Below are positions 7,534 to 13,846 of a DNA stretch of 15,442 bases, piece by piece. Origin of the DNA: an uncultured Prevotella sp. (lineage in GTDB: Bacteria; Bacteroidota; Bacteroidia; Bacteroidales; Bacteroidaceae); assembly GCA_905372445.1 (NCBI GenBank), contig CAJPPF010000036.1:1-15442 (forward strand), written 5' to 3'. Positions within the stretch are counted from its first letter, which is position 1; every line of letters starts with the position of its first letter. The notes beneath the pieces were generated by a model. The model saw only the letters and a list, made by a program, of their open reading frames with translations. It did no database searches and had not been told where the DNA came from. The translations under genes and the position numbers were made by a program.

Positions 7534-8484
7534 TTAAACCTTTAACCTGAACTGTCGGTAGGCGATGCTTCTGCCTCCGAATCCTTCTTTTTGTGCTACC
7601 AGACCTGCATTGAGGTATCTGCCTGCCTGTTCGTTCGATGTTCCGAAGTCGAGATATTGTGTATGTCCGTCGTTACGGTATTTCTCCAATAAGTGGAAAT
7701 AGATATACTCCATCACATGCTCCTCATATCCCTGCAGCGAAGCATGTCCATATTGAACGTGCACTACCTCATCCGTTATATATAGAACTACTCCTCCCGC
7801 ATTTGTGCCGTCGGGATGCTGTGCTATATAGCAGCGGATATTTTCGGGGAAACGGCTTTGCAGCAGTTCCATTTCTTCTAAGGTATGTATAGGGCTGGTG
7901 TTATGATGAGCTTTTAAACTCTCTTCCAGCACAGGCCAGAAGTCCGAGAGGCTGGCATCTTCACAAATACTGAAGCCGTATTGCTCTGCTTCCCTTAGCC
8001 TGCGCCTACGGCATTTCTCCACTTTTGGCAACAGTGGTGTATGTAGTGGTACTGTTGTGGCTATATTGCACACCTCCATAACAGCACCGTAGCGCCACAG
8101 TGCGTAGTCGTCCTCGTCGGACGGACAGCGGTGGTATATCGATGGAATCTGCTTGTATAGCAGTGAGCTTATGCCGTTGTCACTCATGTAAGCCTTAAGG
8201 ATATCAAACATTTCCATTACATCATTGAGCGATGTCACCGCAGACAGGATCAGCCCTCCGTAAGTCAGACCTTGATGAGAATATAGAATATCGTCTTTAA
8301 TATTGGCTGGCAACAATGCCACTACTTTGTTCTTTTCAGAAAGAAACAGCAACGAGTGGTCCTCAAATCTGTCGCTATGGTATTCCATATAGTCGCGTTT
8401 GTGCAGGAAGGTTCCGTTTTTAGAACTTTCCACGAACGTATTCCATAACGCTTTGTCGTCAGCCGTATATTTTCTTATATTCAT
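7534..8484 (-). CDS. GNAT/FemAB-like acyltransferase of the amino-sugar operon
   Basis: Predicted cytoplasmic N-acyltransferase. From the preferred start it has 316 residues: an N-terminal half (1-150) opening with MNIRKYTADDKALWNTFVES, then a GNAT-like half (about 155-316) with a basic CRRRRLREA (158-166) and the closing pattern YLDFGTSNEQ...LNAGLVAQKEGFGG (277-304), which resembles FemAB/Acetyltransf_6 proteins. Between a 3,4-ketoisomerase and a C3 aminotransferase, the natural inference is acetylation (or another acylation) of the new 3-amino group. This is a different fold from the left-handed beta-helix acetyltransferase FdtC. The frame is open up to 8652 within the upstream gene, but family similarity starts at the ATGATG at 8484-8487, which overlaps the upstream gene by about 26-29 bases. 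The acyl donor and product are unproven. Confidence 0.78.
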   Translation of the reverse strand: MNIRKYTADDKALWNTFVESSKNGTFLHKRDYMEYHSDRFEDHSLLFLSEKNKVVALLPANIKDDILYSHQGLTYGGLILSAVTSLNDVMEMFDILKAYMSDNGISSLLYKQIPSIYHRCPSDEDDYALWRYGAVMEVCNIATTVPLHTPLLPKVEKCRRRRLREAEQYGFSICEDASLSDFWPVLEESLKAHHNTSPIHTLEEMELLQSRFPENIRCYIAQHPDGTNAGGVVLYITDEVVHVQYGHASLQGYEEHVMEYIYFHLLEKYRNDGHTQYLDFGTSNEQAGRYLNAGLVAQKEGFGGRSIAYRQFRLKV

Positions 8485-8854
8485 CATAGTCGCGGATATA
8501 GTCCGCCTCGTCGTAAAGATCATCGCATAATACCAGACATACAGCGCCGGGTGAGAAATAGTCCTCAGAGCTCCATTCGCCTGGTTCGACAAGCAATCCC
8601 ATGTATGGACTGTCGAGTATGAACGAACGTTGTTCCTTGCCGTCGTCGACATTCACGGTGAAACTGCCGTTTAAGGCTATCAGCAGTTGCCGTAAACGCT
8701 TGTGAGCATGTGCTCCGCGTGACTTCCCTTCAGGCACGTTGTAGTTCCAGAAGACGCGTTTCACCTCGAAAGGAATGTCTTTTACCGCCTCTACCACTGA
8801 CAGGTCGCCTCTATGATCGCCGAAATGCGGAATAGGAATAAATCTTGATTTCAT
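8459..8854 (-). CDS. dTDP-4-keto-6-deoxyhexose 3,4-ketoisomerase (FdtA/QdtA, WxcM-like cupin)
   Basis: Small cupin enzyme (131 residues) that moves the keto group of dTDP-4-keto-6-deoxyglucose from C4 to C3, preparing amination at C3. Conserved features are DHRGDLS (13-19), the histidine pair in RGAHAHK (His49 and His51, which line up with the catalytic histidines known in FdtA), the cupin strands around GSFTVNVDDG, and a DLYDEADYIRDYDEY tail typical of the group. FdtA gives the galacto product and QdtA the gluco product; I could not decide between them. Its ATG overlaps the purT stop by one base (TAATG), a strong sign of translational coupling. Confidence 0.92.
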   Translation of the reverse strand: MKSRFIPIPHFGDHRGDLSVVEAVKDIPFEVKRVFWNYNVPEGKSRGAHAHKRLRQLLIALNGSFTVNVDDGKEQRSFILDSPYMGLLVEPGEWSSEDYFSPGAVCLVLCDDLYDEADYIRDYDEYKKIYG

Positions 8855-10035
8855 TATTTCTCCATGTACGGGTCAGTGCCCAATACCGTTTTTGCCAAGC
8901 GTTTTGCCTTGTCGCGAAGTGCTGTCACATCTGCGTTTGTATCGCCGTAGCATAACACAACCCCCATACGTCTGCCGAAATGAGCCTCCGGCTTACCGAA
9001 GATACGGACACGTGTGCACTCCTCGCGTAGCGCATCCATGAGGTTATAGTTGGGCGTCTCATGATATTCTTTGTCGGCAAGAATCACTGTAGAGCATCCT
9101 GCATGCTCCAAACGTATATCGTGGATTGGCAATCCGAGCACGGCACGCAGGTGTAGTTCAAACTCCGACAGATTTGTTGTGTGTCCTAATGTTACCATTC
9201 CGGTGTCGTGTGGTCGAGGGCTTAGCTCCGAGAATATCACCTCGTCGTTCTTTGTCAGGAAGAACTCCACGCCCCAGAGACCATACCCGGTCAGTGCTGC
9301 TGTGATCTTCTCTGCCATATCCTCAGCTTTCTTAAGTCCTTCCTGAGAGATATGATACGGTTGCCAACTTTCACGATAGTCGCCTCCTGCCTGAACATGA
9401 CCGATAGGAGGACAGAATAATGTCGGTCCGTTCTTTTGTGTCACCGTGAGGAGAGTGAACTCGGAATCGAAGTGAATGAATTCCTCGCAGATTATTTCCT
9501 TTACGTCGCCGCGTGCTCCTGCCATGGCGTCGTCGAAGCATTTACGCAGGTCGTCATGACATTTGGCAGTGCTCTGTCCGTGACCTGACGACGACATCAG
9601 AGGCTTTATCACACATGGGAAACCTACATATTCCGATGCTGCAACTAATTCTTCATAAGTTCCGGCATACTTATATCGTGCGGTGCGGATGCCGAGTTCC
9701 TGTGCTGCAAGGTCGCGAATGGCACGACGGTTCATCGTATAGTTTACCGCACGTGCAGACGGTACGACCTGAATGCCTTGTTTCTCAAAATCAAACAGGC
9801 GCTCTGTACGTATAGCTTCTATCTCGGGTATGATGATATCAGGCTTATGCTTTTCCACCACTCTTGCCAGTGCGTCGCCGTCAAGCATCGAGAAAACCTC
9901 TCGTTCGTCAGCCACTTGCATGGCAGGAGCATTGTCATACTTGTCGCATGCCACAACATAAAGTCCCTTGCGCTTGGCTGCAATCACAAACTCTTTACCT
10001 AACTCGCCGGAGCCGAGCAACAAAATCTTAGTCAT
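8854..10035 (-). CDS. purT: Formate-dependent phosphoribosylglycinamide formyltransferase
   Basis: ATP-grasp enzyme that makes formyl-GAR from GAR, formate and ATP in purine synthesis, the folate-independent alternative to PurN. The 393-residue protein matches PurT closely along its length: LLGSGELGKE (6-15), DKYDNAPAMQVAD (31-43), the ATP-binding loop MSSSGHGQS (147-155), GDYRESWQP (218-226) and the metal-binding glutamates in GVEFF (Glu257) and FSELSPRPHDTGM (Glu270). All expected catalytic elements are present, so it should be active. It sits 47 bases after rfbB and is fused by a TAATG overlap to the ketoisomerase, an unexpected place for a purine gene. I see no sign that it has been turned to sugar formylation. 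Confidence 0.96.
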   Translation of the reverse strand: MTKILLLGSGELGKEFVIAAKRKGLYVVACDKYDNAPAMQVADEREVFSMLDGDALARVVEKHKPDIIIPEIEAIRTERLFDFEKQGIQVVPSARAVNYTMNRRAIRDLAAQELGIRTARYKYAGTYEELVAASEYVGFPCVIKPLMSSSGHGQSTAKCHDDLRKCFDDAMAGARGDVKEIICEEFIHFDSEFTLLTVTQKNGPTLFCPPIGHVQAGGDYRESWQPYHISQEGLKKAEDMAEKITAALTGYGLWGVEFFLTKNDEVIFSELSPRPHDTGMVTLGHTTNLSEFELHLRAVLGLPIHDIRLEHAGCSTVILADKEYHETPNYNLMDALREECTRVRIFGKPEAHFGRRMGVVLCYGDTNADVTALRDKAKRLAKTVLGTDPYMEK

Positions 10036-10082
10036 TGTATAATCTGTATTTATTGTCGAAACATTTTCCCGTATTGACCGTA

Positions 10083-11216
10083 TCAGCGGTTTTTATACAT
10101 GTCATCGTAGTATTTCTCGTAGTCGCCGCTTGTGATATTATCCATCCACGCCTCATTCTCGAGATACCACTTCACTGTCTTCTCTATACCTTCCTCAAAT
10201 TGCAGCGATGGTTCCCAACCTAATTCCTTCTGCAACTTGCGGGAATCAATGGCATAACGGGCATCATGCCCCATACGGTCAGTTACGTATGTGATAAGAT
10301 CGAGGTCTTCGCCTTCTCTACGACCGAGCAGGCGGTCGACAGTATTGATTATAACCTTTATGATATCAATATTCTTCCACTCGTTGAAACCACCGATGTT
10401 ATATGTTTCAGCTACAGTTCCTTTGTGGAATATCATGTCGATGGCACGTGCATGGTCTTCGACATACAGCCAGTCGCGCACATTTTCTCCATTGCCATAG
10501 ACAGGCAATGGCTTGCGGTGACGGATATTGTTGATGAAAAGTGGAATCAGTTTTTCAGGAAACTGATAAGGACCGTAGTTGTTTGAACAGTTCGTTACAA
10601 TCGTCGGCATGCCGTATGTATCATGGAATGCGCGTACAAAATGGTCGCTTGATGCCTTCGCTGCCGAGTATGGCGAATGTGGATTGTATTTCGTTGTCTC
10701 TAAGAAGAACTCCTTTCCATAAGCCTCATGATGATTACCTGATGAGGCTGTTGTGGTGAACGGAGGTTCTATGCCTTCCGGGTGAGTCATCTCAAGCGCG
10801 CCATAAACCTCATCGGTAGAGATGTGATAGAAACGCTTGCCCTCGTATTTCTCTGGCAGTGACTCCCAGTAGAGCTTAGCTGCCTGCAAGAGCGACAGCG
10901 TGCCCATCACGTTTGTACGTGCGAAAGTGAATGGATCTTTTATTGAACGGTCGACATGGCTCTCTGCTGCAAGGTGTATTATACCATCGATTTTCTCGTC
11001 TTGCATGAGTTTGTATAAAGCGTCAAAATCGCATATATCCATGCGCACAAACTTATAGTTCGGTTTGTCTTCCACATCTTTCAGGTTAGCAAGGTTGCCG
11101 GCGTATGTGAGCTTGTCGAGGTTAATGATGTTGTATTCCGGGTATCTGTTTACGAAAAGGCGCACCACATGACTTCCTATAAAGCCTGCACCACCGGTGA
11201 TCACTATATTCTTCAT
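10083..11216 (-). CDS. rfbB: dTDP-glucose 4,6-dehydratase
   Basis: Extended short-chain dehydrogenase that turns dTDP-glucose into dTDP-4-keto-6-deoxyglucose, the branch point for rhamnose and for 3-amino-3,6-dideoxy sugars. The 377 residues contain the NAD-binding TGGAGFIGSH (7-16), AAESHVDRS (83-91), the active-site STDEVYG (Thr134, Asp135, Glu136) and YSAAK (Tyr183, Lys187), plus NCSNNYGPYQFPEKLIPL for nucleotide-sugar binding. A segment at about 142-170 (MTHPEGIEPPFTTT..) makes it somewhat longer than the E. coli enzyme, as is common in Bacteroidales. It is the first gene of the sugar operon. RfbA, which makes its substrate, and RfbC/RfbD are not in the window. No exact TAnnTTTG promoter was found in the 225 bases upstream. 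Confidence 0.96.
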   Translation of the reverse strand: MKNIVITGGAGFIGSHVVRLFVNRYPEYNIINLDKLTYAGNLANLKDVEDKPNYKFVRMDICDFDALYKLMQDEKIDGIIHLAAESHVDRSIKDPFTFARTNVMGTLSLLQAAKLYWESLPEKYEGKRFYHISTDEVYGALEMTHPEGIEPPFTTTASSGNHHEAYGKEFFLETTKYNPHSPYSAAKASSDHFVRAFHDTYGMPTIVTNCSNNYGPYQFPEKLIPLFINNIRHRKPLPVYGNGENVRDWLYVEDHARAIDMIFHKGTVAETYNIGGFNEWKNIDIIKVIINTVDRLLGRREGEDLDLITYVTDRMGHDARYAIDSRKLQKELGWEPSLQFEEGIEKTVKWYLENEAWMDNITSGDYEKYYDDMYKNR

Positions 11217-11259
11217 AGATTTCTGTTTTTTCTTTAATTGTTGATATTAATCATAACGG

Positions 11260-11276
11260 ATAAATCATAGATTTAT
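11260..11276. repeat. AT-rich palindrome upstream of rfbB
   Basis: ATAAATC-ATA-GATTTAT is a perfect 7-bp inverted repeat 43 bases upstream of the rfbB start. It is suitably placed for an operator or a leader hairpin of the sugar operon. Such AT-rich palindromes can arise by chance, so the function is a guess. Confidence 0.4.
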
Positions 11277-11350
11277 TGCACGATGTTCATAATAACCTGA
11301 GATTTTGTGCTTCCCTTATGAATTGTGTCATGCCATTTCTGTCATGTCGC

Positions 11351-11381
11351 ATTTCACATAGCCTTGGCGGCTCACAGAAAT
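11351..11381. repeat. Imperfect hairpin between the phosphoesterase gene and rfbB
   Basis: ATTTC (11351-11355) pairs with GAAAT (11377-11381), and inside it AGCC pairs with GGCT around TTGGC. It lies about 60 bases past the phosphoesterase stop and 135 bases before rfbB, so it could be a weak terminator or part of the rfbB leader. No T-tract follows. Confidence 0.3.
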
Positions 11382-11441
11382 ATGCCTTGTGTAAATACGG
11401 AACAGACGGCGTCAGGTTTTGTATTGTAGTAATGTTGATTG

Positions 11442-11948
11442 CTACAGACGCGTTCTGTTCTCGCCTAACTCAATCACCTCGAGATCTTTAAATTCCTTTC
11501 CATCAATGGTCAGGCGCATCAGTGTACGTGTGGGATGCCATCCCATCTGTCCTGCTGCGCCGGGATTAAGATGCAGCAGGTTGAGTGTCTTGTCGTATTT
11601 CACCTTCAACAGATGACTGTGTCCGCATACGAACAAGTCGGGTGGTGAGGCATATATCTGCGAACGCACACGTACATCGTAATTGCCTGGGTATCCTCCT
11701 ATATGAGTCAGCAAGACATCGGCTTCCTCGCACTTGAAACGCAACGTCTCCGGAAAACGGAATCTCAGGTCGCCACCGTCGCAGTTTCCACAGACAGCCC
11801 TTAGTCTTGTTATAGCTCCGAGCCGTTCTGCCACCTCGGTAGAGCCTATATCTCCGGCATGCCATATCTCGTCACACTCGGAAAAGTATTTTGTATATCT
11901 CTCATCCCAGTAGGAATGGGTGTCGCTGATTATTCCAATGCGTTTCAT
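11442..11948 (-). CDS. YfcE/MJ0936-type metallophosphoesterase
   Basis: Calcineurin-like phosphodiesterase of the small single-domain YfcE type, 168 residues. The metal-binding motifs appear in order: SDTH (8-11, Asp9 and His11), GDIG (32-35, Asp33), GNCD (54-57, Asn55), LLTHIGG (His82) and GHSH (109-112). Relatives hydrolyse artificial phosphodiesters and use Mn2+; the natural substrate is unknown, so none is claimed. It begins 45 bases after the MATE stop and has its own promoter-like sequence, with -7 box TAGCTTTG (minus strand, 11973-11966). It is therefore probably expressed separately, with a leader of only about ten bases. Confidence 0.9.
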   Translation of the reverse strand: MKRIGIISDTHSYWDERYTKYFSECDEIWHAGDIGSTEVAERLGAITRLRAVCGNCDGGDLRFRFPETLRFKCEEADVLLTHIGGYPGNYDVRVRSQIYASPPDLFVCGHSHLLKVKYDKTLNLLHLNPGAAGQMGWHPTRTLMRLTIDGKEFKDLEVIELGENRTRL

Positions 11949-11965
11949 GCCCGTATCTGTTAAAT

Positions 11966-11997
11966 CAAAGCTATAGAGGATTCTCTATAGTCACTAA
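11966..11997 (-). promoter_or_regulatory. Putative promoter of the phosphoesterase gene
   Basis: On the minus strand TAGCTTTG (11973-11966) fits the Bacteroidota -7 consensus TAnnTTTG exactly. Twenty bases further up is TTAG (11997-11994), a weak match to the -33 TTTG, which overlaps the MATE stop codon. The predicted start of transcription would be roughly at 11960, about ten bases before the ATG. Confidence 0.5.
11971..11990. repeat. Perfect 8-bp palindrome in the phosphoesterase promoter spacer
   Basis: CTATAGAG (11971-11978), GATT, CTCTATAG (11983-11990). It fills the region between the -33 and -7 elements and touches the -7 box. It could be a repressor operator or the terminator hairpin of the MATE gene, although the following minus-strand CTTTGATTT is a poor T-tract. 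Confidence 0.6.
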
Positions 11998-13583
11998 TCG
12001 CTTATCTCCTTATCCTTGTGTCTCTTCTCGTATATTGTTGCACTTGCCTGTGGAGCCATTGAGCGTGGTGCGGCACCGGAGCGCGGAGTGTAGTAGTTGT
12101 AGTTACGCTCGTCTTTGCTTTCCACTTCCTTGATTATTTCATCCCTTTCCTTATTGAATCGCTTCATGTATACAAGCATGAACCACAGTGCCACCAGTGC
12201 AGCTAAAGCATCGCTCAGTGGCAGCGACGCCCACACTCCGTCAACACCGAAGTAATGACTCAGTATGAGAATTGCAGGAATGAGAAACAGCAATTGACGT
12301 GAGAGGCTGAGGAATATGCTTATCTTCGCCTTGCCGATAGACTGGAAGAAGTTGGTGATGACTATCTGATAGCCGATTATAGGCAGCAGCAGCGCATTGA
12401 TACGCAGTCCACGCACTGACATTTCAGCCAGTTCTTTATCATCAGTGAACAGACGCACGCATATCTGCGGCAGTAGCTGGTATACAAGCCAGCCTACGGT
12501 AAGCACAGCAGTGGCACCTATAACAGAATATTTTAATGTGCGCATCACTCTGTCGAACTTCTTTGCGCCGAAGTTGTAGCCGATGATAGGTTGCATACCT
12601 TGGTTGATACCCATACCTATCATCAGGAAGATAAACACCAGACGGTTGCCGATGGCGTAGGCACCTACGGCATAGTCGCCGCCATTGTTGCTAAGGGCGT
12701 TGTTTATGAATATAACCACGAGACATGAACAGGCATTCATGGCGAATGGAGAGATACCGATTTCTATGATTTCCTTTACAATCTTATACTTGAGACTGAA
12801 TATTCCGCGCTTCAGATGCAGGAACTCCCGCTTGTCGCTGAATATATAGAACTGCCAGCACAGCGCCATAAGTTGTGCAAGGATTGTCGCGATGGCTGCT
12901 CCTCTTATGCCTAAGCCCAGTCCCCAGTCGTAGATGAATATCGGGTCGAGTATTGCATTGATTACCACTGTAAAGATGGTGGCAATCATTGCCTGTCGTG
13001 GTTTTGACGCCGAGCGCAGCACGGCATTCATTCCGAAATAAAGATGCGTGAAGACATTTCCTGCGAGAATAATCTGCATGTATTCACGTGCGTAAGGCAG
13101 TGTCTGCTCGCTGGCTCCGAAGAATATAAGGATAGGGTCGAGGAAAATGATACAGGTAATGGCAAACAACAAACCGATAATTATGTTCAGTGTGATATTG
13201 TTGCCGAATATTTTTTGTGCAACGGAATAGTCTTTCTGTCCTAAGCGCACGCTGATGAGTGTTGATGAACCTACGCCAATTGCGGCTCCGAAGGCGCCCG
13301 ACAGGTTCATGAATGGAAATGTGATGGCAAGTCCGCTGATAGCCAAAGGTCCGATACCCTTACCGATGAATATCGAGTCCACCATATTATATAATGATGC
13401 CGCGGTCATGGCAATAATAGCCGGTATGGCATAGTGCAAAAGCAGACTGCCTACTGGCTTTGTACCTAATTCTAATGTTGCTTTCTTGTTGTCCAAAATA
13501 ATGCGTTTTTTTAACCCGAATCTGTCATTAGGACGCATATGCTTAGATTTGTTATTACCGTCATGCTTCCTTACTGCTTTCAT
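11994..13583 (-). CDS. MATE-family multidrug/organic-cation efflux transporter
   Basis: Inner-membrane antiporter of the MATE family (NorM/DinF-like), expected to export drugs or metabolites using a Na+ or H+ gradient. The core from about residue 33 to 475 has around twelve hydrophobic segments in two related halves. The first half has LLLHYAIPAIIAMTAASLYNMVDSIFIG (48-75, spanning the first helix). The second contains INQGMQPIIGYNFGAKKF, a typical family motif. Two oddities stand out. A hydrophilic N-terminal extension (about 32 residues) precedes the usual LELGT start, and a charged tail of about 50 residues at the C-terminus contains RSGAAPRSMAPQA. The start is uncertain: ATG at 13583 gives 529 residues and ATG at 13538 gives 514. 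The mRNA seems to have a structured leader from a promoter at 13727-13758. Substrate unknown. Confidence 0.92.
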   Translation of the reverse strand: MKAVRKHDGNNKSKHMRPNDRFGLKKRIILDNKKATLELGTKPVGSLLLHYAIPAIIAMTAASLYNMVDSIFIGKGIGPLAISGLAITFPFMNLSGAFGAAIGVGSSTLISVRLGQKDYSVAQKIFGNNITLNIIIGLLFAITCIIFLDPILIFFGASEQTLPYAREYMQIILAGNVFTHLYFGMNAVLRSASKPRQAMIATIFTVVINAILDPIFIYDWGLGLGIRGAAIATILAQLMALCWQFYIFSDKREFLHLKRGIFSLKYKIVKEIIEIGISPFAMNACSCLVVIFINNALSNNGGDYAVGAYAIGNRLVFIFLMIGMGINQGMQPIIGYNFGAKKFDRVMRTLKYSVIGATAVLTVGWLVYQLLPQICVRLFTDDKELAEMSVRGLRINALLLPIIGYQIVITNFFQSIGKAKISIFLSLSRQLLFLIPAILILSHYFGVDGVWASLPLSDALAALVALWFMLVYMKRFNKERDEIIKEVESKDERNYNYYTPRSGAAPRSMAPQASATIYEKRHKDKEISD

Positions 13584-13608
13584 CCGCTTGCCGATATCTG
13601 CACTGCAA

Positions 13609-13704
13609 TTACATCTCGCCGTAGCCCGCTACGCCTTCGATGAAACGACAGCACATCTGTTCAACAATCGAACACAATCAGTCAAGGACTCTAATAACCG
13701 ATTG
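13609..13704 (-). promoter_or_regulatory. Structured 5' leader of the MATE mRNA, possible cis-regulatory RNA
   Basis: Between the promoter and the MATE start, the minus-strand RNA can form three consecutive hairpins. Hairpin 1: CAATCGGT (13704-13697) with ACTGATTG (13682-13675), eight pairs including one G-U. Hairpin 2: TTCGAT (13672-13667) with ATCGAA (13641-13636), enclosing ACAG/CTGT. Hairpin 3: GGCGTAG (13635-13629), loop CGGG, CTACGGC (13624-13618). A short ORF (ATG 13656 to TAA 13609) encodes MCCRFIEGVAGYGEM and overlaps hairpins 2 and 3. Further complementary pairs continue towards the coding region. It matches no riboswitch class that I can name. The pairings are seen directly; regulation is inference. 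Confidence 0.45.
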
Positions 13705-13726
13705 GGGGTTAATTTTGCTAATTGTG

Positions 13727-13758
13727 CAAAGATACAAAAGAAAATTTGCTTTTCCAAG
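13727..13758 (-). promoter_or_regulatory. Promoter of the MATE gene
   Basis: On the minus strand TATCTTTG (13734-13727) matches the Bacteroidota -7 consensus TAnnTTTG, and CTTG (13758-13755) lies 20 bases upstream as the -33 element. Transcription would start near 13720, giving a leader of about 135-180 bases before the MATE start. It is divergent from the xseA promoter about 70 bases away. Confidence 0.7.
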
Positions 13759-13807
13759 GGAAAAATACAAATTGCTCTCTGTTTTCGGCGAAAAATAGAC
13801 CTATGTT

Positions 13808-13839
13808 ATTGCCTGTTACGATTTTTAGTATTACTTTTG
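13808..13839 (+). promoter_or_regulatory. Promoter of xseA-xseB, near-leaderless
   Basis: TACTTTTG (13832-13839) matches TAnnTTTG, with ATTG (13808-13811) 20 bases upstream as the -33 element. Only seven bases separate the -7 box from the xseA ATG at 13847, so the transcript should begin at or just before the start codon. Confidence 0.7.
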
Positions 13840-13846
13840 CAGTGTT

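Noticed and set aside
8854..10035. PurT reassigned as a sugar-formylating enzyme of the operon
   Set aside because: It matches canonical PurT along its whole length, and known sugar N-formyltransferases use formyl-tetrahydrofolate and a different fold.
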